A program made the translations under genes and the position numbers. Positions 17,276 to 26,226 of a DNA stretch of 64,000 nt are shown here, in pieces. The stretch is from the NCBI GenBank assembly GCA_903886485.1, contig CAISMH010000004.1, positions 31,305-95,304 on the forward strand, written 5' to 3'. The first letter of the stretch is position 1; each line of letters opens with the position of its first letter. The DNA is from an uncultured Burkholderiales bacterium. Its GTDB lineage: Bacteria > Pseudomonadota > Gammaproteobacteria > Burkholderiales > Burkholderiaceae_C. The notes under the pieces were generated by a model. It made no database searches. It saw only the letters and a program-made list of their open reading frames with translations, and was not told the origin of the DNA.

Positions 17276-17310
17276 CGCCGCGTGTTCACCTTGTCAGGTG
17301 AAACGCGGCG
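17276..17310 (-). promoter_or_regulatory. Strong hairpin between dnaK and dnaJ
   Basis: CGCCGCGTGTTCACCT (17276-17291) pairs with AGGTGAAACGCGGCG (17296-17310) around a 4-nt loop, with a single bulge, giving a stem of about 15 bp. On the minus (coding) strand no T-run follows it, so it does not look like an intrinsic terminator. It may partly reduce dnaJ transcription or mark an RNA processing or stability boundary so that DnaK outnumbers DnaJ; that role is inferred. Confidence 0.65.
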
Positions 17311-17337
17311 AGGTCTGCTCAGTCGAGACGGAAGGGT

Positions 17338-19260
17338 TTAGCCTTTTTTGACTTCTTTCACTTCCGCGTCGACCACGTTGTCGTCGGCTGGTTTGGCTTC
17401 TGTGCCTGCCGCAGCACCGCCTGCGGCTTGCGCAGCTTGCATGTCAGCGTAGACTTTTTCACCGAGCTTTTGTGACGCGGTCATCAAGGCTTCGGTCTTG
17501 GCATCGATGGCGGCTTTGTCTTCGCCCTTCAACGCTTCTTCGACTTCTTTGATGGCGGCTTCGATGGCTTCTTTTTCGCCTGCATCGAGCTTGTCGCCGT
17601 GCTCGCCCAAGCTCTTCTTCACGCTGTGCACCGCAGCGTCGGCTTGGTTGCGTGACTGCACGATTTCGAGCTTCTTCTTGTCTTCGGCGGCATTCAACTC
17701 GGCGTCTTTCACCATTTGTTGAATTTCGTCTTCGCTCAAGCCCGAGTTGGCCTTGATCGTGATTTTGTTTTCTTTGCCGGTGGCTTTGTCCTTGGCGCCC
17801 ACATGCAAGATGCCGTTGGCGTCAATGTCAAACGACACTTCAATTTGAGGGGTGCCGCGTGCCGCAGGTGCAATGCCCTCGAGGTTGAACTCGCCCAAGC
17901 TCTTGTTGCCAGACGCCATTTCGCGCTCGCCTTGGTAGACCTTGATGGTCACGGCAGGTTGGTTGTCATCGGCGGTTGAGAAGGTTTGTGCAAACTTGGT
18001 GGGGATGGTCGTGTTCTTGGCGATCATCTTGGTCATCACGCCGCCCAAGGTTTCGATACCCAAAGACAGCGGTGTCACGTCCAACAACAACACGTCGGTG
18101 CGGTCGCCAGACAAGACTTGACCTTGAATCGCAGCGCCCACGGCCACGGCTTCGTCAGGGTTCACGTCACGACGTGGCTCTTTGCCGAAAAACTCTTTGA
18201 CCTTGTCTTGCACCTTGGGCATGCGGCTCATACCACCGACCAAGATCACGTCGTCAATGTCGCTCACCGACACGCCTGCGTCTTTGATGGCGGTGCGGCA
18301 AGGTGCGATGGTGCGCTCGATCAGCTCGTCCACCAGTTGTTCCAACTTGGCGCGGTTGAGTTTGATGTTCAAGTGCTTGGGGCCTGAAGCATCCGCTGTG
18401 ATGTAAGGCAAGTTGATGTCGGTCGAGGCAGACGACGACAACTCGATCTTGGCTTTTTCGGCGGCTTCTTTGAGTCGTTGCAAAGCCAGCACGTCTTTGG
18501 ACAAATCCACGCCAGATTCTTTCTTGAACTCGGCAATGATGAAGTCGATGATGCGTTGGTCGAAGTCTTCGCCGCCCAAGAAGGTGTCGCCATTGGTCGA
18601 CAACACTTCAAATTGTTTTTCGCCATCGACGTCGGCGATTTCGATGATGGACACGTCAAACGTGCCGCCGCCCAAGTCATACACCGCAATCTTGCGGTCG
18701 CCTTTTTCGATTTTATCCAAACCAAAGGCCAAGGCAGCCGCGGTGGGTTCGTTGATGATGCGCTTGACATCCAAGCCCGCGATGCGGCCTGCATCTTTGG
18801 TGGCTTGGCGTTGGGCGTCATTGAAGTAAGCGGGCACCGTGATGACGGCTTCGGTCACTTCTTCGCCGAGGTAGTCTTCGGCGGTTTTCTTCATCTTGCG
18901 CAGAATTTCAGCGCTGATTTGAGGCGGGGCCAACTTGTTGCCGCGCACTTCCACCCATGCGTCGCCGTTGTCGGCTTTGGCAATGGTGTAGGGCATCAGG
19001 TCGATGTCTTTTTGAACTTCTTTTTCTGCAAACTTGCGACCGATCAAACGCTTGACCGCGTACAGCGTGTTGCGTGGGTTCGTCACCGCTTGGCGCTTGG
19101 CCGATGCGCCGACCAAAATTTCGCCGTCTTCTTGGTACGCAATGATGGACGGTGTGGTGCGCGCGCCTTCGGCGTTTTCGATCACTTTGGTTGTGTTGCC
19201 TTCCATGATGGCCACGCACGAGTTGGTGGTGCCCAAGTCAATACCGATGATTTTTCCCAT
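17338..19260 (-). CDS. dnaK: Chaperone protein DnaK (Hsp70)
   Basis: This is the 640-residue ATP-driven cytosolic chaperone that refolds proteins and, in proteobacteria, also holds back the heat-shock sigma factor. The start [17 protein letters not shown] is the canonical ATPase phosphate loop. The motifs [12 protein letters not shown] (about 193) and the linker [13 protein letters not shown] (about 388) lead into the substrate-binding domain, and the C-terminus ends in the conserved acidic [10 protein letters not shown] tail. It lies between grpE (71 nt upstream) and dnaJ (103 nt downstream). Confidence 0.98.
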   Translation of the reverse strand: MGKIIGIDLGTTNSCVAIMEGNTTKVIENAEGARTTPSIIAYQEDGEILVGASAKRQAVTNPRNTLYAVKRLIGRKFAEKEVQKDIDLMPYTIAKADNGDAWVEVRGNKLAPPQISAEILRKMKKTAEDYLGEEVTEAVITVPAYFNDAQRQATKDAGRIAGLDVKRIINEPTAAALAFGLDKIEKGDRKIAVYDLGGGTFDVSIIEIADVDGEKQFEVLSTNGDTFLGGEDFDQRIIDFIIAEFKKESGVDLSKDVLALQRLKEAAEKAKIELSSSASTDINLPYITADASGPKHLNIKLNRAKLEQLVDELIERTIAPCRTAIKDAGVSVSDIDDVILVGGMSRMPKVQDKVKEFFGKEPRRDVNPDEAVAVGAAIQGQVLSGDRTDVLLLDVTPLSLGIETLGGVMTKMIAKNTTIPTKFAQTFSTADDNQPAVTIKVYQGEREMASGNKSLGEFNLEGIAPAARGTPQIEVSFDIDANGILHVGAKDKATGKENKITIKANSGLSEDEIQQMVKDAELNAAEDKKKLEIVQSRNQADAAVHSVKKSLGEHGDKLDAGEKEAIEAAIKEVEEALKGEDKAAIDAKTEALMTASQKLGEKVYADMQAAQAAGGAAAGTEAKPADDNVVDAEVKEVKKG

Positions 19261-19320
19261 GTGTAACTCCAGTAACTTTTTAAAAATTCAGATGTGGCGT
19301 AGGTGTGGATAACTTCGCCA

Positions 19321-19328
19321 ATTTCAAG
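19321..19328 (-). promoter_or_regulatory. Candidate heat-shock (sigma-32) -35 element before dnaK
   Basis: On the minus strand CTTGAAAT lies about 61 nt before the dnaK start, and CCACAC follows after 14 nt as a weak -10 match. The -35 core CTTGAA fits the sigma-32 consensus well; the -10 is poor. The element lies just after the grpE stop, so it could drive dnaK separately from grpE. Confidence 0.4.
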
Positions 19329-19331
19329 TGT

Positions 19332-19928
19332 TTATTTCGGTGCAGACACTGTGACGAGTGCAGGGCGCAACACGCGCTCGGCGATCAAGTAACCCTTTTG
19401 CAGTACGGTGACCACGGTGTTGGCTTCTTGCTCGGCAGGCACCACGCTGATCGCTTGGTGTTGTGCAGGGTCAAACTTCGCACCAGCCGCAGGGTCGATG
19501 GCCACAATTTTGTTGCGCTCCATGGCGCTTTTGAGCTGACGCAACGTGGCTTCAGCGCCTTCGCGGATTTGTTCAGGCGTGGCGGTTTGCACGGCCAAAC
19601 CCGCTTCGAGGCTGTCAAGCACAGGCAGCAAGCTGTCGGCAAAGCTCTCGAGCGCGAATTTGCGGGCTTTGGAGACTTCGTCGTCGGCGCGGCGGCGGGC
19701 GTTTTGAACTTCGGCTTGGCCGCGCACATATTGGTCTTGCAACTCGGCGACTTTGGCTTGCAAGGTGACGACTTCGGCTTGCGCGGCGGCCAAGGGGTCG
19801 AGTTGCGCGGTGGAGTCTGCTGCGGCGGCGGTGTCCGCGGCAGGCGCCATGCTGGCCATGTGCGACGCCAAATGCTCAGCAGCTGAAGGGGCGGCTGGGG
19901 TGTCTTTGTTTTCTGTAGGTTCTGACAT
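19332..19928 (-). CDS. grpE: Nucleotide exchange factor GrpE
   Basis: GrpE is the 198-residue dimeric factor that releases ADP from DnaK. The N-terminal ~55 residues are low-complexity and alanine-rich, followed by a long coiled coil (about 50-110, with the family stretch [19 protein letters not shown]) and the C-terminal beta domain ending in [15 protein letters not shown]. The order grpE-dnaK-dnaJ on one strand is standard for the group. A possible sigma-32 element lies about 55 nt upstream. Confidence 0.96.
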   Translation of the reverse strand: MSEPTENKDTPAAPSAAEHLASHMASMAPAADTAAAADSTAQLDPLAAAQAEVVTLQAKVAELQDQYVRGQAEVQNARRRADDEVSKARKFALESFADSLLPVLDSLEAGLAVQTATPEQIREGAEATLRQLKSAMERNKIVAIDPAAGAKFDPAQHQAISVVPAEQEANTVVTVLQKGYLIAERVLRPALVTVSAPK

Positions 19929-19982
19929 GCTTTGTGAGGCTTGTTGGAGGAGGATTCAGCAGAGCTGAGGGCATCCCACCTT

Positions 19983-19990
19983 ATTTCAAG
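19983..19990 (-). promoter_or_regulatory. Candidate heat-shock (sigma-32) -35 element before grpE
   Basis: On the minus strand CTTGAAAT lies about 55 nt before the grpE start. It is the same octamer as in the grpE-dnaK gap. The expected -10 (CCCCAT-like) is only weakly matched by CCTCAG 14 nt further on. This is a candidate based on the -35 core and on gene function. Confidence 0.4.
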
Positions 19991-20020
19991 TGGGGTGATG
20001 TGAAAAATTTGAACGCCACA

Positions 20021-20045
20021 AAACAAAGCGGGGCCTTGCCCCGCT
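20021..20045 (-). terminator. Intrinsic terminator of the FKBP isomerase gene
   Basis: On the minus strand AGCGGGGC-AAG-GCCCCGCT forms a perfect 8-bp GC-rich stem with a 3-nt loop, directly followed by TTGTTTTG. It lies 37 nt after the FKBP stop and upstream of grpE, separating the two transcripts. Confidence 0.82.
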
Positions 20046-20081
20046 GGTCATTGGCTGCTTGACAGCGGCCGTTGGGCTGTT

Positions 20082-20432
20082 TTATTCGACGCCGAGCAAC
20101 TCGACGTCAAACTTCAAGGTGGCGTTGGGCGGGATCACGCCGCCCGCGCCGCGTGCGCCGTATCCCAGCTCTGGCGCGATGATGAGGGTGCGTTGACCGC
20201 CAATCTTCATGCCTTGCACGCCTTCGTCCCAGCCTTTGATGACCATGCCTGCGCCCAAGGGGAAGTCAAATGGGTCATTGCGATCGCGGCTGGAATCGAA
20301 CTTAGCGCCTTGCTCACCGTCTTGGTAAAGCCAGCCGGTGTAATGCACGGTGACGTGCTGGCCTGCTGCGGCCTCGGCGCCATCGCCCACCACGTTGTCG
20401 ATGTATTGCAGGCCGGAAGGGGTCGTGTTCAT
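20082..20432 (-). CDS. FKBP-type peptidyl-prolyl cis-trans isomerase
   Basis: This is a single FKBP domain of 116 residues without signal peptide, so it probably acts in the cytosol as a small folding helper. Active-site residues are seen in [40 protein letters not shown] and [16 protein letters not shown]. It lies upstream of grpE on the same strand but is separated from it by its own terminator. Proximity to the chaperone genes may be chance. Confidence 0.94.
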   Translation of the reverse strand: MNTTPSGLQYIDNVVGDGAEAAAGQHVTVHYTGWLYQDGEQGAKFDSSRDRNDPFDFPLGAGMVIKGWDEGVQGMKIGGQRTLIIAPELGYGARGAGGVIPPNATLKFDVELLGVE

Positions 20433-20600
20433 GGCAAATCCTTGAATAGAGGTCTAATGAAAAGCGAAGCCCTAGAGTGTACTGACCTGCTGCTTGTCCA
20501 ATGAGAAAGCCCCGATGCGGGTCACATCGATTTTTTGAAGACGGTTGACTTTGACGATCTAAGACAATCGACACATTCCTTCCCATTTTGGAGATGTGTC

Positions 20601-21590
20601 ATGCAGGGTCGTCGTTGTGTGTTGTTTCGGTTTGCGGTCATTGCAGCCACCGGTTTTTTTAGCTTGGGTGGCTTGGACGTGGCGAATGCTCAGTCCTACC
20701 CCAACAAGCCTTTGCGCATCGTGGTGCCGTTTGGCGCAGGCGGTGTGGCAGACCTCACGGCACGCACCGTCGCACAAAAAATGTCCGAGGGCTTGGGTCA
20801 GTCGGTCATCATTGACAACCGTCCGGGCGCGGGCGGCATTGTGGCGGCCGAGATGGTGGCGAAGTCTGAGCCGGATGGTTACACCCTGCTGCTGATGTCC
20901 AACGCCAATGCGGTGAGCGTTGGCTTGTTCAAATCATTGCCGTTTGACCCTGTGAAAGACTTCAATCCGGTGTCGCTGATGGGGACTTTTGATTTGGGGC
21001 TCATCACCAGCGCCGACTCACGCTTTCAGTCCTTGCCCGAGTTGTTGGCTTGGGCCAAAGCCAATCCGGGCAAGCTCAACATTGGCAGCATCAACATTGG
21101 AAGCACGCAGCACCTAACGGCCGAGTTGTTCAAGTCAGCCGCGGGCTTGGATGCGCAAGTGGTGCCTTTCAATGGCACGCCTGCTGTGATGACCGCGCTG
21201 CGGGGTGGTCAGATTGATGTGGCGGTTGAAGTGCTGAGCCCGATGCTGCCGCAAATCAAAGGCGGTGCGTTGCGTGCATTGGCCGTGACAGGACAAAAAC
21301 GCAACCTGGCATTGCCACAAGTGCCCACGGCCAAAGAGGGGGGTGTCCCGAATTTGATCTCGACGTCATGGAATGGTTTGGGAGTTCCCACCAAAACACC
21401 GCAGGCCGTGGTGGACCGCTTGAACAAAGAAGTGAACGTGGCTTTGCAAAGCCCTGCAGTGCGCCAAAAGTTGCTGGACTTGAATGTGGAGCCACACCCC
21501 AGCACCGTGGTGCAAGCGCATGATTGGCTGCAAACAGAAATCAAGCGTTGGGGTGATGTGATCCAACGCGCTGGGATTCAAAAGCAATAA
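20601..21590 (+). CDS. Bug/TctC-family periplasmic binding protein
   Basis: This 329-residue protein has a signal peptide ending near NAQ, then SYPNKPLRIVVPFGAGGVADLTAR, the start typical of Bug proteins. I chose ATG 20601 because TTGGAG lies 8 nt upstream; the frame is open for 22 more codons from a TTG. The gene is followed after 13 nt by an AEC-family transporter, so the two are probably co-transcribed. The ligand is likely a carboxylate but cannot be named. Confidence 0.9.
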   Translation: MQGRRCVLFRFAVIAATGFFSLGGLDVANAQSYPNKPLRIVVPFGAGGVADLTARTVAQKMSEGLGQSVIIDNRPGAGGIVAAEMVAKSEPDGYTLLLMSNANAVSVGLFKSLPFDPVKDFNPVSLMGTFDLGLITSADSRFQSLPELLAWAKANPGKLNIGSINIGSTQHLTAELFKSAAGLDAQVVPFNGTPAVMTALRGGQIDVAVEVLSPMLPQIKGGALRALAVTGQKRNLALPQVPTAKEGGVPNLISTSWNGLGVPTKTPQAVVDRLNKEVNVALQSPAVRQKLLDLNVEPHPSTVVQAHDWLQTEIKRWGDVIQRAGIQKQ

Positions 21591-21603
21591 AAAGCAGACC
21601 ACC

Positions 21604-22554
21604 ATGTTGAACATTCTCTCCATCATTGGGCCCATTTATCTGTCGATTGCGCTGGGTTTTGTCGCCACTCGCCAAGGCATGTTCAGCAAAGTCGATGGCC
21701 AAGTCTTAGGGCGCTTTGTGCTGAACTTTGCCTTGCCTGCCATGCTGTTCAACACACTTTCCCAGCGTGATTTTGCAGAGGTGATGAACCCGCACTACTT
21801 GGTGGCTTACGGTGTGGGCTCGATGTTCTCGTTTGCGGTGGGCTTTGGCGTCTGGCGCTTTGGGCGTCAGCGGTCGATGACTGAAAGTGGCTTGGTTGCC
21901 TTGGGCGTGAGCTCGTCCAACAGCGGCTATGTGGGCTACCCCATCTTGTTGCAACTCCTCGGTCCTGTGGCGGGTGTCGGCTTGGCGCTGACGGTGCTGG
22001 TTGAAAACCTGTTGACGATTCCACTGGGTCTAGCGATTGCCGAAAGCGGGGAGACCCAGCACCTGTCTTGGCAGCGCACCGTTTTTCAAAGTCTCAAGCG
22101 GATGGCTCAACTGCCAATGATGCAAGCCATTGTGTTGGGCTTTGTGTTCTCTGTCTTGGGTGTGCGCTTGCCCGAGGTGCTGTCAAAAACAGTGAATCTT
22201 TTCGCCGCTTCAACGGCAGCGATTGCGCTGTTTGTGAATGGGGGCTCTTTGGTTGGGATGCGTGTGTTGGGCCTGATTCAAGATGTGCGTTGGATTGCGA
22301 TGGGCAAATTGGTGCTGCATCCTTTGGCTGTCGGCCTCATGTTGTTGTGGCTTGGGCCCACGACGCCGAGTCTCAAAATCACAGCGGTGTTGTTAGCGGG
22401 CATGCCCATGCTGGGCATTTATCCGCTGTTGGCGCATCGCCATGGCAAAGAGGGATTCTGTGCGGCTGCGTTGTTGGTGACCACTGTGGCGTCGTTCTTC
22501 ACGATCAGTTTGATTTTGTGGGCGATGGGTGAGTTACCGGGCTGGCATGTGTAG
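21604..22554 (+). CDS. AEC-family transporter (auxin efflux carrier/malonate permease-like)
   Basis: This 316-residue membrane protein has about ten hydrophobic segments in two repeats, as in the AEC (BASS-like) superfamily, which includes MdcF malonate permeases. A conserved break with SSSNSGYVGYPI is near residue 100 and MLGIYPLLAHRHG is near 275. It follows a Bug gene after 13 nt. Substrate direction and identity cannot be read from sequence; organic acids are likely. Confidence 0.85.
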   Translation: MLNILSIIGPIYLSIALGFVATRQGMFSKVDGQVLGRFVLNFALPAMLFNTLSQRDFAEVMNPHYLVAYGVGSMFSFAVGFGVWRFGRQRSMTESGLVALGVSSSNSGYVGYPILLQLLGPVAGVGLALTVLVENLLTIPLGLAIAESGETQHLSWQRTVFQSLKRMAQLPMMQAIVLGFVFSVLGVRLPEVLSKTVNLFAASTAAIALFVNGGSLVGMRVLGLIQDVRWIAMGKLVLHPLAVGLMLLWLGPTTPSLKITAVLLAGMPMLGIYPLLAHRHGKEGFCAAALLVTTVASFFTISLILWAMGELPGWHV

Positions 22555-22562
22555 AGCGCAGC

Positions 22563-22952
22563 ATGCAAATTAAAGAATCAGAAGTTGAGGTCACGGCCAT
22601 CCGCGCTCAAGGTGCGGGGGGGCAAAACGTCAACAAGGTTTCGAGTGCCATCCATTTGCGCTTTGATGTGACGGCCTCGTCTTTGCCCGAGGATGTCAAA
22701 GCGCGTTTGCTCGCCTTGTCGGATCAACGCATCACCAACGAGGGCGTGGTGGTGATCAAGTCGCAAGAGCACCGAAGCCAAGACATGAACCGCATCGAAG
22801 CCTTTGCGCGCTTGCTAGAGCTGGTGCAATGCGTCGCGAAGCCACCCAAGAAGCGCAAACCCACCAAGCCCACTTATGCGTCAAAGCTGCGTCGCTTAGA
22901 CAGCAAAAAAAAGACCTCGGCGATCAAATCAAACCGAGGTCGGGTGTTGTAA
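22563..22952 (+). CDS. arfB: Alternative ribosome-rescue factor / peptidyl-tRNA hydrolase ArfB
   Basis: This is a 129-residue protein with the release-factor catalytic GGQ at residues 19-21 inside RAQGAGGQNVNKVSSA. It has a lysine- and arginine-rich C-terminal tail (about 95-129) that in the family enters the empty mRNA channel of stalled ribosomes. It lacks the codon-recognition domain of RF1 and RF2, as expected for ArfB (YaeJ). The gene lies 8 nt after the AEC transporter gene and is convergent with yjdM. Confidence 0.93.
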   Translation: MQIKESEVEVTAIRAQGAGGQNVNKVSSAIHLRFDVTASSLPEDVKARLLALSDQRITNEGVVVIKSQEHRSQDMNRIEAFARLLELVQCVAKPPKKRKPTKPTYASKLRRLDSKKKTSAIKSNRGRVL

Positions 22953-22965
22953 GCGTCTTGTGGAT

Positions 22966-23307
22966 TTAAGCTTTGCGCAAATAGCAGGCTTTGAGCATGT
23001 AGTTGCCGACATCCATCTTGCAGTCCACCTCGTGGTCCCCACCGACCAAGCGGATGCTTTTGACTTTGGTGCCCATTTTCAAGGTGGTGGATGAGCCTTT
23101 GACTTTCAGGTCCTTGATCAGCACGACAGCATCACCGTCTTTCAAGATGTTGCCATTGGCGTCTTTCACCACGGCATCGTCTTCATCGTCAGCGGCCACT
23201 GGCGCGGCCATTGGCCATTCATAAGCACAGTCGGCGCACACGTAGTTGTCGCCATCTTGGTAGGTGTTTTCTTGGCCGCACTGTGGGCAGGCTGGAATAG
23301 AGGACAT
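22966..23307 (-). CDS. yjdM: Zinc-ribbon protein YjdM (PhnA family)
   Basis: This 113-residue protein has an N-terminal zinc ribbon (CPQC near residue 8 and CADC near 24) and a C-terminal SH3-like domain with KDGDAVVLIKDLKVKGSS and VDCKMDVGNYMLKACYLRK. The family was named PhnA after phosphonate genes, but a direct role in phosphonate use is not established. It stands between arfB (convergent) and selD (upstream, 37 nt), with no phosphonate genes nearby. Confidence 0.9.
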   Translation of the reverse strand: MSSIPACPQCGQENTYQDGDNYVCADCAYEWPMAAPVAADDEDDAVVKDANGNILKDGDAVVLIKDLKVKGSSTTLKMGTKVKSIRLVGGDHEVDCKMDVGNYMLKACYLRKA

Positions 23308-23344
23308 TTTTTCTTTCTCAAAGAGTTTGTATCAATGGATACGG

Positions 23345-24427
23345 TCAGCGAACATGCAGTTTGACAGCGTCAGTGGATGCTGCTGCCGTGATCTCGCCGA
23401 TTTCAGCGGCGTTGGCAAATCCATGTTTTTGAAAGATCGCCATGACCTCGTTGACAGCCTCGGGTGCGCAGGCCACCAACAAACCGCCACTGGTTTGGGG
23501 GTCGCTCAGCAAGGCTTGGTCGATGGCGTCGCATTCAGGAGCAAGCGCAATTTCGTGTCCATAAGCAGACCAATTGCGGCCTGATGCGCCCGTGATCATG
23601 CCTTGCTGGGCCAGTGCGCGTACCTCGGGCAACAAGGGAATTTGACGCATGTTCAATTGCACGGTGTGTTGGCTGCCACGAGCCATCTCAAGCGCATGAC
23701 CCGCCAAGCCAAAGCCCGTGACATCGGTCATGGCATGCACCCCCGTCAAGGCAGACAAGGCTGCACCCGGTGTGTTGAGTTGGGTGGTGTTGGCGATCAT
23801 GTGCGCGTAGCCCTCGGTACTGAGTGCGTTCTTTTTCAGGGCCGCAGAAAGTACGCCAACGCCCAAGGGCTTGCCCAAGATCAAGCGATCACCCACACGT
23901 GCATTGGCATTGCGCTTGATACGTTTTGGATGGACCAAACCCAGCACGACCAAGCCGTAAATGGGTTCCACCGAATCAATGGTGTGACCACCGGCAATCG
24001 GAATGCCCGCTTCACGACAGATGCTTTGCCCGCCATCCAAGATTTTGCCAATCGTTTCTGGCGATAAGACGTTGATGGGCATACCGACCAAGGCCAAAGC
24101 CATGATGGGTGTGCCGCCCATGGCATACACATCACTGATGGCGTTGGTCGCAGCGATGCGACCAAAGTCAAACGGGTCATCAACGATGGGCATGAAGAAG
24201 TCGGTGGTGGCAATCAAGGCCTGCTCGTCGTTGAGCTGATAGACCGCTGCGTCATCTGCCGTTTCAATGCCCACCAACAACTGCGGCGGGATGGGCATGG
24301 CCTGTGTGCTTTTGAGAATCTCGCTCAAGACACCGGGGGCGATCTTGCAGCCGCAACCACCGCCATGGGACAAACTGGTCAAGCGCGGGGATGTGTGTGT
24401 GGAGGGCGTGTGGGTCGCTGTGATCAT
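23345..24427 (-). CDS. selD: Selenide, water dikinase (selenophosphate synthetase)
   Basis: The enzyme makes selenophosphate from selenide and ATP, the selenium donor for selenocysteine tRNA and selenouridine tRNA. With the ATG at 24427 the product is 360 residues. The active site is HGGGCGCK with Cys25, Cys27 and Lys28, so it is the cysteine and not the selenocysteine form. The AIRS-type ATP-binding motifs follow (ATTDFFMPIVDDPFDFGRIAATNAISDVYAMGG). A GTG start at 24475 would add 16 residues without homology. No selA, selB, selU or selenoprotein gene is in the window. Confidence 0.94.
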   Translation of the reverse strand: MITATHTPSTHTSPRLTSLSHGGGCGCKIAPGVLSEILKSTQAMPIPPQLLVGIETADDAAVYQLNDEQALIATTDFFMPIVDDPFDFGRIAATNAISDVYAMGGTPIMALALVGMPINVLSPETIGKILDGGQSICREAGIPIAGGHTIDSVEPIYGLVVLGLVHPKRIKRNANARVGDRLILGKPLGVGVLSAALKKNALSTEGYAHMIANTTQLNTPGAALSALTGVHAMTDVTGFGLAGHALEMARGSQHTVQLNMRQIPLLPEVRALAQQGMITGASGRNWSAYGHEIALAPECDAIDQALLSDPQTSGGLLVACAPEAVNEVMAIFQKHGFANAAEIGEITAAASTDAVKLHVR

Positions 24428-24540
24428 AAGAGGCTTGTGTTGCGTGAGACTAGATTTTGCCAGCAGCGCATGCACAGACCCTCAAATGAAGCCATCACTC
24501 TGATTTCTTCATGCAGTTTTCTGTTGTGAGTTTGAAGACA

Positions 24541-25332
24541 TCAGATGACTTTGAGCGTGATGTTCGGTAGTCCATCAATGTGACCTTCCATCGTGTCGCC
24601 TTTGACAACAGGGCCTACGTTTTCTGGCGTGCCTGCGTAAATGATGTCACCTGGCATGAGTTCAAACGCTGCAGATAGCTGGCTAATTTGCTCGGCAACA
24701 GACCAGATCATTTGCGCCAAATTGGCTTCTTGCTTGATGACTCCGTTGACCTTTAACCAAATCGCACCTTCTTTGAAATGGCCAAATTTTTCAACGGGGT
24801 GAATAGGGCCAATCGGTGCTGACTGGTCAAAACTTTTCCCAATTTCCCACGGCTTTTTTTGATCACCCATGGCGCGCTGCAAATCACGACGTGTCATGTC
24901 CAGCCCTATGGCGTATCCATAGACACACTCAAGTGCTTTGTCGACTGGAATATTTCGCCCACCTTTGGCCAGTGCTGCGACCAGTTCAATTTCGTGGTGG
25001 TAGTTTTTTGTGAGGGGCGGGTAGGGGTGGTGGACGGTTTGCCCGACAGGCACAAGTTGAATGGCGTCAGTCGGTTTTTGAAAGAAAAACGGAGGCTCAC
25101 GTGTCGGATCCGAGCCCATTTCAAGGGCGTGTGCGGCGTAGTTTCTACCGATGCAATAAATACGACGGACTGGAAAAACTTTGTGTGAACCAACAATAGG
25201 TATGGTGGTTGTCGCGACTTTGAATAGCGTTTTAGCTGCGCTGTCCGCCATGACAGTTGGTGTGTAGCCAGCGAATGCGCTCAATCCAACTGCGCCTGCT
25301 TTTGTGAACAGGCCTCTCTTTTCAGCATCCAT
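24541..25332 (-). CDS. Fumarylacetoacetate hydrolase (FAH) family protein with export-like N-terminus
   Basis: The catalytic core matches the FAH superfamily (isomerases, hydratases and hydrolases of 2-oxo acids). Motifs are VRRIYCIGRNYAAHALEMG, metal ligands HHEIELVAAL and GYAIGLDMTRRDLQ, and MPGDIIYAGTPENVGPV. Relatives usually start near the internal MADSAAK, but here the frame begins 27 residues earlier with KRGLFTKAGAVGLSAFAG, which looks like a Tat-type signal (KR instead of RR). A good AAGGAAG ribosome site precedes that outer ATG at 25332, whereas the inner ATG at 25251 has none. It is last in a likely operon whose two other products are also exported. Confidence 0.85.
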   Translation of the reverse strand: MDAEKRGLFTKAGAVGLSAFAGYTPTVMADSAAKTLFKVATTTIPIVGSHKVFPVRRIYCIGRNYAAHALEMGSDPTREPPFFFQKPTDAIQLVPVGQTVHHPYPPLTKNYHHEIELVAALAKGGRNIPVDKALECVYGYAIGLDMTRRDLQRAMGDQKKPWEIGKSFDQSAPIGPIHPVEKFGHFKEGAIWLKVNGVIKQEANLAQMIWSVAEQISQLSAAFELMPGDIIYAGTPENVGPVVKGDTMEGHIDGLPNITLKVI

Positions 25333-25422
25333 GGTTTCTTCCTTTTTTGCAATGACGACGCATGCTATGAGTGCGGTTCATTCCCCATGAGAGTGAAAAC
25401 CCTTGCGCACAGCCCAAATTCG

Positions 25423-26220
25423 CTAGGGTGCAAGCACGGCGCCTTCAATTTTGTGGCGGAGCAAACTCTCGCGGACAAAGCCATTGGATTTCATTTCAGC
25501 AATGAAGTTTGTTAATGCCTCTTTCGCGAGCGCAGAGCTGTTTTTCGGTTGCCCCATGGCTTGTTCAATCCACATGAAGTGTCCAGGTAACAAGCGCAGA
25601 CCTTCTGTTTTTTGTGCGTCGGATTCAAGTTGTTGCTTGACCCCAGCAGCAACGTCATACGAGCCGTCCATGAAGAAAGAAACGACTTGCGGTGAGGTGG
25701 GCGCGCGAACCAATTGGGCTTGTTTGAGTTCCCGAGTTAGAAATAAATCGTATGCACTGCCTTTGCCGACCACCACTTGGTGCTGCGCTTGATCGACTTG
25801 CTCGTTGCGCATCAAGGGTGAATTTTTTTTCACCAAATAACTTCCTTCGATCACGACATAGGGCGGGCTGAATGAAATGCCTTGCCCACGCACAGGATCG
25901 ATGGCAAAAAAACCAAGGTCTGCGTTGCCTTGCGTCACCGCCTCGACAGATTTCGCGGCGGAGTTTACCGGTATGAGTTTCAGCGGTAGGTTGAATTTTT
26001 GAGCGAGGGCTTGGGCCAAATCGACGGACACACCCACGGGCTCACCTGTGGATGGGTCCGTCCGCGCAAGAATGGGATTGCCAAGGTTGATCACGGCGCG
26101 CAATGTACCGGTAGGCGCCATGTGTTTCCCAATCTCTGTGGTCGTTTGCGCCCAAGCCAGCGGGTGTGACAGGGCGATCAAAGTCAGCCCCGCCAACACC
26201 GCTTTCAGCCTTGCCTTCAT
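25423..26220 (-). CDS. Periplasmic amino-acid-type ABC substrate-binding protein (SBP family 3)
   Basis: This 265-residue protein has a clear signal peptide (MKARLKAVLAGLTLIALS, cleavage after AWA). It is followed by the family-3 pattern: GTLRAVINLGNPILAR near the start, PVGVSVDLAQALAQKFNLPLKLIPV and later DLGFFAIDPVRGQGISFSPPYV. Such proteins bind polar amino acids or small carboxylates for ABC importers. No permease or ATPase gene is adjacent, so it is an orphan. It starts 6 nt after the MBL-hydrolase gene and precedes the FAH gene. Confidence 0.88.
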   Translation of the reverse strand: MKARLKAVLAGLTLIALSHPLAWAQTTTEIGKHMAPTGTLRAVINLGNPILARTDPSTGEPVGVSVDLAQALAQKFNLPLKLIPVNSAAKSVEAVTQGNADLGFFAIDPVRGQGISFSPPYVVIEGSYLVKKNSPLMRNEQVDQAQHQVVVGKGSAYDLFLTRELKQAQLVRAPTSPQVVSFFMDGSYDVAAGVKQQLESDAQKTEGLRLLPGHFMWIEQAMGQPKNSSALAKEALTNFIAEMKSNGFVRESLLRHKIEGAVLAP

Positions 26221-26226
26221 CTCGGT

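Noticed and set aside
16419..19266. Long plus-strand frames (up to 310 codons) opposite dnaJ and dnaK
   Set aside because: They are shadows of the chaperone genes, with no ribosome site and low-complexity translation.
20512..20535. Small hairpin CGATG/CATCG followed by a T-run on the plus strand
   Set aside because: No plus-strand gene lies upstream for it to terminate, and the stem is only 5 bp.
24428..24475. GTG start that lengthens selD by 16 residues
   Set aside because: The added residues do not resemble SelD; the ATG at 24427 is close to the usual start, although neither has a strong ribosome site.
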